Below, piece after piece: positions 32,871-43,115 of a DNA stretch of 64,000 nt; the first letter of the stretch is position 1, and each line of letters begins with the position of its first letter. The notes below the pieces were generated by a model. The model was not told the DNA's origin. It did not search any database and saw only the letters and a list, made by a program, of their open reading frames with translations. Position numbers and translations under genes: made by a program. Source of the DNA: Ipomoea triloba (taxonomy: Eukaryota; Streptophyta; Magnoliopsida; Solanales; Convolvulaceae); NCBI RefSeq assembly GCF_003576645.1, contig NC_044919.1, positions 19,814,907-19,878,906 of the forward strand. The letters run 5' to 3'.

Positions 32871-33972
32871 TGTTTTCTTTGGCCGGTCTATTTAGTCAAC
32901 TTAATATACCATCCATCAATAATATTATTAAATATAATGCACTAGTTGAAAGTTAATATAAAACGACATCATTTTAGAAAAGTCTATATACGGTGAAAGT
33001 AACCCTTGTCCACGATATAATTTACCTTTCACATCAAAAATCCATTGTTCTTCTATCACATACTCAAGTATTCAGCCAATATTTCAACCTCCCTGTTAGG
33101 TAGGATCTAATAGATTATTCTAAACGTCCTAATTGTCAATTTTCACTTTCCTTACTTTAGACTCTGTTCATATTTCAACCAGAATAGGGGAAGCATTTAT
33201 TGTATTGTCTGTATAAATATTTTTCTTTTAAATGTATAATATAGAGCGTAATATATATATATACATAACATTTTCCTTACTTTTCTCCATATTGTTGTTT
33301 TAATTGTTCTAATAATTAAATAATTATAATTGTATATATATTTTTTAATGATGCGAAAAATTTCAATTCTAAAAAAATAAATTAATGTGACATGACACTT
33401 TTTATCAAACAACGAGCAATCCTCTTTCAATAAATATTTTCTTTTTGCATATTAAAATATAAAGCAGTAAATGATAAATACTTAAGTCAGAAATTTAATT
33501 GTAACACAAAAGCTAGCTAAACATTGAAAATTTGATCTCAAGACTAAACGCACATATGTTCTGACAAATAAAAATTTTATTCGAAATAAGAATTATTGTT
33601 TTTTTAAATTTAGTTGGTCCATTCAGTACTGAATAATTTAAAGTCGTACAAATACTAAAGTAAAATTAATTTAAAGGCGTACATATATATACCGAATCCG
33701 AAAGCATGCAACAAATTAAATTTTTGTTTTTGAAATTCAATACCAGAAGGCATATTTTAGTCAATTTCCCTATTAATTTTATTATTATATTCATTTTAAT
33801 AATGCTGAATTTATAGAAGGAATTAAATTGTTGTGGACCTCTCAAATTATAATTATACCTCTTTCATATTTTATAAGTCCTATTACTATAACTTGGTCAA
33901 TTATATTTTTCTTTATTTTTAAAAATAATTTCTTTTTTTTTATTTGATTTTTTAATATTTAATAGAACTATT

Positions 33973-33977
<5 letters not shown>
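32871..33977. other. AT-rich intergenic DNA, no gene seen
   Basis: Very AT-rich sequence with short homopolymers and no sustained open frame, repeat termini or recognisable motif. The 77-codon frame at 33197-33430 is compositional. Confidence 0.6.

Positions 33978-34029
<52 letters not shown>
33978..34029. repeat. (TA)n microsatellite
   Basis: About 25 uninterrupted TA units. Such tracts are prone to length error in assemblies. Confidence 0.95.
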
Positions 34030-34031
<2 letters not shown>

Positions 34032-34100
34032 AAGAAATGCAGACAATCGGAATCTTTCATTAACTAAGCTCTCACTTTAATTTACAATACATGTCATCAA

Positions 34101-34589
34101 GGATGGAGTTAGAAATTTTTTTCAGTGGGAGCGAAATATTAAAACAAAAGACATAGTTTAAAAAATGAAACACTTAAAGAAATATAGTCATAAATATTGT
34201 TAGATATAGAAGAAGCATAAAACACATCAAAATTTTAAAAATGAAACACTTAAAGAAATATAGTCAAAAATATTGTTAGATATAGAAGAAACATAAAACA
34301 CATCAAATTTTATAAAAATATTCGTAACAAAATACTTATATATATATGTGTGTGTGTTAAAAAAGCTTTAAAGAAGCTACTAAAATCAACAAGGGGGATT
34401 CAAACCCTTACCCTACACATCTACCATCTTAACAAACTAAACACTTGTTTACTTGTATCTGTTTTCATATACTTATATCTAAAACATGTACTATATATAC
34501 ATATATACATACAAAGGCTATATATGGGGTGGGGGGTAGGGTGAGTGGGGGTAGCTGCCCCCACTACCCCTACTATAGCTCCGTCTCTG
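34101..34589. mobile_element. MULE-like MITE, 489 bp, with 11-bp target duplication
   Basis: CATGTCATCAA occurs on both sides (34090-34100 and 34590-34600). The ends are imperfect inverted repeats: GGATGGAGTTAG...AGTGGGAGC on the left and, in reverse complement, AGACGGAGCTAT...AGTGGGGGC on the right. Inside are a direct repeat of about 75 bp (34165-34240 and following) and a short G-rich run. No transposase is encoded, so it is non-autonomous. A 9-11-bp duplication suggests Mutator-type transposition. Confidence 0.7.
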
Positions 34590-34737
34590 CATGTCATCAA
34601 ATATATACATAATACAATGTGTAATGGATATAATAATTATAGGTTTAACGATGGACCATTATGTTAGTTACACTAATAATACCCACTTATTATTTATTTA
34701 TAACACTCCATCTTAGACATTATTTTATCATAATCAT

Positions 34738-34990
34738 GCCTCGTTAAAAACTTGCTAGAAAAACCCTATGGGAAAAACCTAGACAAGAAACGAGTACAAG
34801 ATATATGGGTAATATATTAAAATATATACATGCCTCATTATAAAACGTCACTAGGAAAACCATGTGGGAAAAAAACTAGTTGATAAAAAGAGTATATGAT
34901 ATTTGTAAAATCATATATTACATTGGTTGCCTCATTAAAAACCTTATTAAGGAAAACCCCTGTGGGGAAAAACTTAGTTAAGGGAAAACG
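34738..34990. repeat. Threefold LTR-like repeat, 93-98 bp period
   Basis: Three diverged units begin GCCTC.TTA.AAAAC at 34738, 34831 and 34929. Each contains AGGAAAACC and GTGGGAAAAA. This block resembles repeats found in some plant copia LTRs, but no LTR ends or pol are nearby, so the assignment is tentative. The 34601-34737 stretch before it shows nothing. Confidence 0.45.
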
Positions 34991-35065
34991 AGTGCAAGCG
35001 TGAACCATATCACCCTCTTCCAAAAGTTGCTAGTTGACTTGCTTACATGACCGAAACACACACCA

Positions 35066-37538
35066 TTATCTGTTGTAACGTAAGCTACCATCATCATACC
35101 ACTCAAAAGGTCTCATTTTGCCATCAACCAAACTTATTATTCTCTTGTTTAGTTCTGCATCTTCAGATTGTCCACTCTTGATCTCGTCAAACATAGATGG
35201 CAAAATTCTCATGCAATATAGTTTAATTTCAGCATCAACCTGACCTTGGTCTTTCACCTCAAGATTCAATCTTTGGAAAATCCTTGCATAGAAACGAGGT
35301 TTAGGAAGACGAAAAGGATTTCTCAACAAAAGGGTATTTGGTTCTTTAAAGAAGGTGGGATTCAACTTCAAGAGGGAACAAGGGGGTCTCGACTTCAAGC
35401 AGTCTCTTCAGCTTAACGATTCGATCATAACTCTTTGACCAATTGATGCTTCTTGTCCTTGCTTCTCACGCGTCTTTTATCCAAAATCTTCATCAGTTTT
35501 ACTTCATAAGCTAAAGCCTCATTCACCTTTACTACTGTTGGAGGGATCCCATGCGACGAATCACGAATATCCTTCTTCAATACGCTCTAAATTCTTGCCT
35601 TTAGTTGACAAACCCAACATAGGACTCACTTCTCAATTATTCCCTATTCAATCATTAGCGCCATGATTGCTCATCATCGACATCATAGCATCTTGCTGGT
35701 ATGAATCATCACATCATCATGCCCTCAAAGTCTTTTATGAACCAATGACTCTCGGGTCTAACTTAACCTTCTTGTCATTCTTTGCCATTCCTTTAATGGG
35801 TGAAGTTTTTGGCAGTATCTCCTTCTTTTTCTTCTTGGCGTTTGGTTGATTATCTATCATCAGGCTTCATTGACCTTGAGAACAAACTTTACTTCCTTGT
35901 TGCACCTTAAAACATCAAGGCCTTAATACCAACGTATCACTTATACCTTCTTTAGCACCATGAATTCTTGGTCTTTTGATCATACAAAACCTTATAAGGA
36001 ATCTTTCGTACACTGGACTAATAAACGTCATTGTAAGAAGATCCAATTGAACCTTAATATGCATCTCGCGATCCCTGCGGGCCTATAGCACAATTTCTTA
36101 ACGCGTCTTCTCAGACTTTAATGGTTATTCCTGTTGATCATCCGTACTGAGTGAAGTGCGGTACTCAACCTCAGCCTTGTGCCTAGCACGGTCGATGACG
36201 TTTTCCAAGAGCATGATATAAGACAAAACCTCTCCTAGGATCAACATCTTGAAACGCTCCATGGTAAATTGCTACTTGCACCTCATGTCCCTCTTGTTAA
36301 TTGCTTGGTAAACCAAATCCTGTTCACGACTAACGATCTTACGGTCTTTAAAAATGAATCAACTACAATCCAACTTTGTTCTCTATTACCTTTGTTAATG
36401 GCAAGTCTTCTACAAAGACCCATTGATATGCAATCCTACTTCACTGAGAGAAATCCAATGACTGAGCTAGTCCTTAAATTCACTCCTGAAAGTCTTAATC
36501 TTTCGACAATTCAATATTCTAATCACAAGCCCAACTGCTTCTTGCTCCCTTCCTACTACCAGAATTCCTTCCTCAATTCCTTATGCAAGTTATCACTTTC
36601 AAGGTGTACTAAATAGAGTGCACGATGTCCTTCCTTCGTAATTTTCTTCTTAATCCCTTCACGCTTCATAGGATTCGACAACTTGCTTATGGCGTTTCGT
36701 CTCGTCTTCGTGCATCTTAAAGGTCCAAGCTTTCCTTTCCACTTATCTTAATCTTCATTAAGTCCAAGTTCGCATTTATCAACTTGTCCTTTCTTGCCTC
36801 TTCGAAGGTAAATCGAGCTACCTTAACATCTGTGCATCCCGACCTCACGTTCCAATTCTTCACGCTCCATCATTACCAAGCTTAGCGCGCACGAGACTCT
36901 TCACCATCAATTCGAAAGCATATACGTGGCATAATTTGACTCTTTCTTGGTGCGTTAGTGTCAACTCTTGCCATCCCCTCGCGATAGAGGGTCTTTGAGC
37001 TCCAATCGCTTTCTTTGTCTTGCATCGGCCTTCAGTTGCACGAGACTTATTCTTCAGGTCTTGAGGTTAGCGAGGATCTTGCAAACGAGGCTACACAAGC
37101 GAAGACGCCAATCCCATGGAACGAAGGCTGCTACTGATAACTCTGAACCATGAGTAGATTAGCCCTCTTCATTTGATTGCCCAATCATCTGGTTGTCTAG
37201 ATGCATACGCCACTACCCTACTACTTTGATCCAATAGACATCCAAGCTCCTTTCTCTTGCTCTTAATCACATTCTTAATAAATTCAAAATGACGGAACTA
37301 CATAATAACGCATAAGAACATACCGGAGAAATGCACACTATCAGGGTGCAATAGCCACAACACATACTTAAAGCAACAAGATATTAAAGCAAAAGCGCAT
37401 CCTCACCATGGATCCTAAAAATCTCACAAACTAGGCATCCTAATTGACTTAAACTCTTAATGATAAACTCTTAAAGTCTCTAAATTTCAACTCTTAGGGT
37501 CCCCCTACCTAGGCTCCAACATAGTCATTGATACCAAC
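35066..37538 (-). pseudogene. Decayed internal region of a Tekay/Del-like Ty3/gypsy element
   Basis: Reading leftwards from the PBS at 37529-37538, the leader (36990-37520) matches 14959-15490. A gag-like stretch follows near 36250-36100 (MERFKMLILGEVLSYIMLLE, with ENVIDRARHKAE) full of stops. At 35066-35398 a 110-codon open frame ends in SLVDGKMRPFEWYDDGSLRYNR, like the linker between RNase H and integrase of chromovirus-type pol. Protease and RT are not recognisable in between, so large deletions and heavy point mutation have occurred. The assignment rests mainly on the LTR/PBS architecture. Confidence 0.45.
37529..37538 (-). other. tRNA-Met primer binding site of the Tekay-like element
   Basis: TGATACCAAC is the reverse complement of GTTGGTATCA, directly against the LTR end (TGTAACACCCC on the plus strand). 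The same arrangement is at 15484-15498. Confidence 0.7.
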
Positions 37539-38120
37539 TGTAACACCCCTGATTCTAGACTGAAATATAGATAATAAAGATAGGAGAATAGTTCGATATA
37601 TCTCAATTACTACTAAAAGATAGCAGAAGCGAAAACCAACATAACTGGGGTGTTATGCCACATCTAAGCCCAAACCTCGCCTAGATGCTAAGGCAGTCTA
37701 CAAATCCATAAGTCATCAACCACCTAACCAAAATATTCGATTATTACATCCATAGGAGATCAAAACTAAGGCTCACATTATAACACCCCGGACCTACCTC
37801 CCCGTACATCCGAGGGAGTTACCGCCACACCTAGAGAGAGAGTTCTATCATTCCGCGATAAACCTCACTCTAGGTGCACAGGCTAAAGGGAACTCTTCTA
37901 ACCATAACAGCCACCCAACAGTTGCTTACGCACTTAGATACATATCAGCTGTAAAAGCTTAACTAAGCAATATATACATACTTGCACTTATATATACATG
38001 AGTTTGCCCCTTGGGTCAAAATACAGATCAAGGGTCAACTACGACCCGACTAGCCATGTTTAGCCATCACTAAGGCTACAAAAAGTATGTACACAAAAAA
38101 AACTCCCAAGAACTCTACGT

Positions 38121-38558
38121 CTAGTCAATCATGCGGTACACAGGGCCGGTGAACTCTCCCCAGACCAGGTGCCACTCCCCCTCGTACCAGGTGATATGGT
38201 CCAAAAACCGAGAGGTGGTTATGACCATCGACCATTCCTCCCAGCAGTCCCGAGAACTAGGGTCCCAAGGGTAAGGGGAATGCACTATGAACTCGAGGGG
38301 ATCGCTACCCTCTAAAGGCTCTATGGGGTAAAAGCCATAAGTAGCCTGGATCTCATCCATAACAGGGCAAGAAACAAAAGGGGCCGACGGAGCCACAGGA
38401 GTATCTGGGCTGACGGGAGCTACAGGAGCATAACCAGGTGCGCATGGGTCTTCACCCTCCATCATCTGTATGTACACGTCATAATCCATGCCTTCACAAA
38501 CATACTCCGGTGAACTTCCAGAATTCACCGGGCTACAGGAACTGACACTAGATTGCAT
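38121..38558 (-). CDS. 145-codon ORF inside the solo LTR
   Basis: The open frame encodes an acidic protein with a low-complexity Pro/Ala/Ser stretch (PVAPVSPDTPVAPSAP). A tryptophan- and tyrosine-rich C-terminal half follows (STSRFLDH-like segment, WYEGEWHLVWGEFTGPVY). I recognise no family. The length and the non-repetitive C-terminal half make chance less likely, and codon-like composition contrasts with the AT-rich LTR around it. It could be an LTR-encoded short protein or a captured host exon. Confidence 0.35.
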   Translation of the reverse strand: MQSSVSSCSPVNSGSSPEYVCEGMDYDVYIQMMEGEDPCAPGYAPVAPVSPDTPVAPSAPFVSCPVMDEIQATYGFYPIEPLEGSDPLEFIVHSPYPWDPSSRDCWEEWSMVITTSRFLDHITWYEGEWHLVWGEFTGPVYRMID

Positions 38559-39849
38559 CTGTTAGGAACACAGTGAAGTGTAGTTAGCGCGACGGCTAAG
38601 TAAGGATATCCGCGGGTTATTCAAAACTAAATAAAGGTTTTGTAAAATTGTTACATGGAAACCCTATACCTTACTCATCGGCGGAGGTTCTACCTGCAAC
38701 AGTTATAAATAGCAACTTGCACACACAATAGGCAAAATTCAATACCATCTCGAATCATTTTCCCTCTTGACGAGGTCATTTGATAATCATTTACTTACCC
38801 AAAGAACGTATTGTTAAACATTTAAGCATACTAATAAGTAATGGAAAAACACAAATTCCACATTCTGCTCTTAATCGTTTTACTTAAAAGAAATCTTTCC
38901 CTCACAAGGAAATTCTCATCACTTTTCACTTTTCAAAGAGAGAGATCACCCGTAACCTTTGAGTACTTAAATACTTGTCACATCTCTCTTTCCCGTAGCT
39001 ACGGCGTAACTACATTCGTATTTCAAAATTTCACTTGGTCCTAGATAGAAAGTGTAAGGCCTCTGGAGTTCTGTCTCCACTTTTGACCACTTGGATCGTT
39101 GAACTCGGGTTCAGTGGTCATCGCCCGGTCTAATACTGATCCCCTGGACTTATAGGAGCGTTGGAATGATTCCTAGCTAGCCTCACTAGGTTCATAAGAA
39201 CGACACCTACCCGAACATAGAGTGACTATACTTAAGTGTGCACACCCCCGTGGGAGTATCTTTTCCTTCCGGGTGATATAGTACTCGGCGAATAGACTTC
39301 GCCCACAGTATGAATGATCATACACATAACCATCATGCGGGAAATGCACTGTAAGCCCATCTTTATCCCGTAGGTTAACAAGGTCCTTCACCACTTTTAC
39401 TAGAACTAAGGTTTGAAAAGCATTTTTCTACTTTTTCCCTTTCTTGCATCAAAAATATTTTTGGACGTACTTGGGTCAATCCCAATATTCGGAAATTGAT
39501 TCCCCCTTTAACCAACTCCAGAAATTTTCTTTTCTTTTGCAAAACATTTGGATAGTACACTAATAACCTTTCACAATGGCAATTCAAGTGTAACTATCAT
39601 ACACTTTCGACACCACATTTTTCACGTAGGTATCATACTTGACACATACATCTCAATGCATATAACATATACACTTCCCAACCTTAACATGGGCATAACA
39701 CACAAAATACATTTATTCTTTACATGCACATAATACCACCTCCTTATAATATTTATAAGTTCACACATATGTAACACTACCTACATAACACATGTGCCTA
39801 ACTACGTAGCATTACACTTCTTATTAATTAACAACATATATATTTACGG

Positions 39850-40025
39850 TTTATACATACCATATGCTTACACTCAAAATGTGACATTTTATACCATTTA
39901 TATATATATGTATATGTATTCGGCACACACAACACACACACACATATATATATATATACGCACGACACACACACACCCATATATATATACATACACGGCC
40001 CATACATATATATATACACATAAAT
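39850..40025. repeat. AT/AC-rich microsatellite in the solo LTR
   Basis: Interleaved TATATA and CACACA tracts. The tyrosine/isoleucine-rich frames on both strands here are by-products of the repeat. Confidence 0.85.
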
Positions 40026-41132
40026 ACATAATTCTCCTTCTTCCTAGTATATGTACTCCTATCATATCCTTGCTATACAACTAAGGCATAATCTTCACAT
40101 AACACATAGGTTTTCATGTACCCAAGTCAACAACAATTCATAACCTAGCTATCAATTATCTAGTTTCAAACAACCTCAACCAATTAAAGGGATTCCTTAC
40201 CTCAACCGGGTTACTAGTCTCGTAGAAGACTCTTGGAGTTGATTTTCCCCAATTTCACCTTAAAACCCTATAATTCCACCAACAACATAACACACAATTT
40301 TAAGAAATCTTAACTTAGATTCATGTTCTAGGAGAGAAAATAAAGTTATTTACCGAATAAAATTGAAGTTTTACCGAAAAGCTTGAGACTTGTGTAGAAA
40401 TTTTGGCTATGGAATGTGAAGCTCTAATGGAGAATGAAGATGATCTCACTCTCTCTCTTCTCCTTGAAATTTTGGCCAAAATGAAGAAGGAAGGGGAAAA
40501 ATGGCTTTATATCTTAATCCACTTGGTTGACTAGTCTCCTCAACATGTGGTAAATAATCGCAGCTTATTACTAACTATTCTTACTTATAATAATTCTTTT
40601 GAGGCATCGGGAGATCATCTCATGAATGCTATAGCCTAAAGAAATATTTTTCGAACCTTAATTTTAGTGGAATAGGTGAGGGGTTACACACATGCCATAA
40701 GTCTATAAGAAATAAATAAAAGCTAAACTCAAAAGAGGGCAAAACTAAAAAGTACTAGCACGCTCACAAGCTGGTCCATACCTGAAAACATTTTAGAATA
40801 ATTAGCAAAGAACGCTAAGTAAAACCCCATTTACACTCGTAAAGGTTCAAACCAAAGACTCCTCAAGAGAACATAGTATCAAAGGACCAACTCCAAAATA
40901 CCACAACATAATAAACTCAATAGCCAAGTACTCAAGATAAGAACATAACCTCAACAATTCAAGAAACAAGCGTAACAGTCAAGCAAACATATCCCAATGC
41001 TCATACACCAGGAAATACATATATACATCAATACATAATATAGGGTTTTAGGCTTATTTCCAATCTTACACCATTTCCAACCAAACACCAGTCTTTCCGG
41101 GTCACTAGTCCATCCGAAACACCAGTCCAACC

Positions 41133-41521
41133 TAGGGGTGTAAATGAGCCGAGCATTTCGCGAGCGGTTCGCGAGCTACACGGTCAAAGCTCGGCTCGAG
41201 TTCGGTCAAATTCGAGCTCGAGCTCTAATGTCCTAGGCTCGTGGCTCGTCGAGCCGCTCGCGAGCCTTTTTTATATATATATATAGTTTATTTTTAATTG
41301 AAACATGAATTTAAAATTAAAGAAGTTAAATTTGAGCCAAAAATTAAACTCGAACTCGAGTTCGAGCTAGAACTTGAGCTCGAATAATCGAGCTGCTCGA
41401 GCCGAACTCGAGCAGCTTGAAAATTGGCGAGCTCAAGCTCGAGCTGAGCCTTCCTTAACGAGCTCGAGCTCGAGCCAACCTAGGCTCGAGCTCGGTTCGG
41501 CTCGACTCGTTTACACCCCTA
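41133..41521. mobile_element. hAT-type MITE, 389 bp, TSD GTCCAACC
   Basis: The terminal inverted repeats are TAGGGGTGTAAATGAG and, on the right, CTCGTTTACACCCCTA in plus orientation. The 8-bp duplication GTCCAACC lies at 41125-41132 and 41522-41529. The interior is packed with GAGCTCGAGC-type palindromes, so the whole element can fold back. No coding capacity. Confidence 0.88.
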
Positions 41522-41594
41522 GTCCAACCATAATGCTATAAAATGGAGCTGAAGCTCATGCCGTCTATCCAATAGAGCCGAAGCTCAATGCCGC

Positions 41595-42917
41595 TGATAG
41601 ACGCCAAAAGTACCTATTTATCTGTAACTTATTAAGTTGATTTCTTGCTAAAAATAAAGTCTTAGAGAGTGCAATTACGTGTTTACATGCTATTTTACTA
41701 ACAAATTGCAAATGAGTTCTGTGTGGAGTGGTTTCAAGAATTCCCACAGGAATGAAGGCTGAAATCAACCAAAAGAGAGCATAAACCGTTGAAAAGAAGA
41801 ATCAATCCCCATGGGAACACACGAAGACCAAACCGGAAACAACAAAAGGAAAAGGAAATGAAGAATCCACGCCCACGAGCCTCACACGCGTGTGAGCTGG
41901 CGTGGAAATATTCCAGTAACCGTCCACGCCAGTCCACACGCGTGTGGCAGACGTGGGGCGGCACCAGAAAACCTGCACGATGTTTTAGTATTTAAGGGAC
42001 ATTTCAGCTAGGTTTAGAGAGTCTTTTGTCACATTTTTCTATTCTACATTTTAGGTTAGGTTTAGATAGGATTAGAAGAGGAGGAGGAGCTCTTGGAGAA
42101 GAGAACTAGATCTCCATAGCCTTGAAGATCTTTTGGGTAACTTCTTTCATTAAAGACTTGTTTTCTCTTTGGCTTTCTCTTGCCTGTCCTTTTCCTTAAA
42201 GTTGTTTGCTTTTTATATTGATCTTGTAGATATGCTTTCCTATTTTGATGCTTTAATGTTGTTAAAGCATATGAGAGGCTAATCCCTAGGATAGGGGCTA
42301 GATTGAATGGATGATTGGTGTTCATGATCTAATTTGATTAATGAGTTTTGATTTCTTTGGGGAATGTTGAATCTGTGTGTATGTTTTGTATGATCTTGTT
42401 GGATCGAGGGCCCCGATCTCTCCAAGAGTACAGGATCATCTCTTTGGCGAGATATCGCAAAGAGATGTAGCCCACTACCCACATCTCCCGCTCTCAATTT
42501 GAGAAGATGAGATCTGGAGGGAACTTGTAGACAAAGTGTTTGATAAAATTCTCCAACCGACTGAGGATTGGGAGCTTGAGTGTGATGCCACTCAGGACAA
42601 TGTTCCAAGCTCCTTCAACCGTAACTCAATAGAAAACAATACTCTACCTCGCACCTTTTACCAATCTCCATGATATCTTAGCCCCATCCGCCTTTATTTC
42701 CCTTTGTTCACTTCTTTATTTCATCAACCTTTGCCCTTTTAAATATTCCCTTCTTACCTATATCCACATGCTCCAACTTAACGTTATTCCAACAAACCAA
42801 GGTAGCAAAGCCGTATATTCTCCAATTTGCCATCCGCGAGAGATACGATACTCGGGGAGCTTATGACTCTTCGTTCTATCACCTTTCACCTTCACTCCCA
42901 CTAAATTACATCCTTCA
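41595..42917 (+). repeat. Athila 5' LTR
   Basis: Starts TGATAGACGCC and ends CCTTCA just before the PBS. A GC-rich patch at about 41868-41960 has CACACGCGTGTG twice and CCACGCC/GGCGTGG arms. Confidence 0.92.
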
Positions 42918-42920
42918 AAA

Positions 42921-42938
42921 TGGCGCCGTTGCCGGGGA
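42921..42938 (+). other. Athila primer binding site, tRNA-Asp type
   Basis: TGGCGCCGTTGCCGGGGA begins three bases after the LTR. This is the primer site typical of Athila and related plant gypsy elements. Confidence 0.92.
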
Positions 42939-43115
42939 TGGCAAATGGTGAATTTAAAGTTTTACTATCTTGAATCGTTTGGATAACTTGTTTACTTTCT
43001 TTTCTTTTGACTTGTTTCATTACCAATTACACTTCCGCACCCAACCACACACTATTTGAGCTAATTTGTAAAAGAAGCTACCTCTTGTGCTCCGATTCTT
43101 TGCCTGAAAATTTGA

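Larger units (their letters stand above)
37779..40688 (-). mobile_element. Solo LTR of a second Tekay-like family, TSD CACAT
   Basis: The ends are TATAACACCCCGG (probably from TGTAACACC) and GAGGGGTTACA, flanked by CACAT at 37774-37778 and 40689-40693. There is no PBS, gag or pol between the ends, so it is a single 2.9-kb LTR left by LTR-LTR recombination. Orientation is inferred from the ORF inside and is uncertain. Confidence 0.75.

Noticed and set aside
36968..37153. Plus-strand ORF of 61 residues
   Set aside because: It lies in the non-coding leader of a decayed element; the homologous leader at 15000-15200 does not keep the frame.
39794..40084. Three overlapping Tyr/Ile-rich ORFs
   Set aside because: They are translations of a TA/CA microsatellite and disagree in frame and strand.
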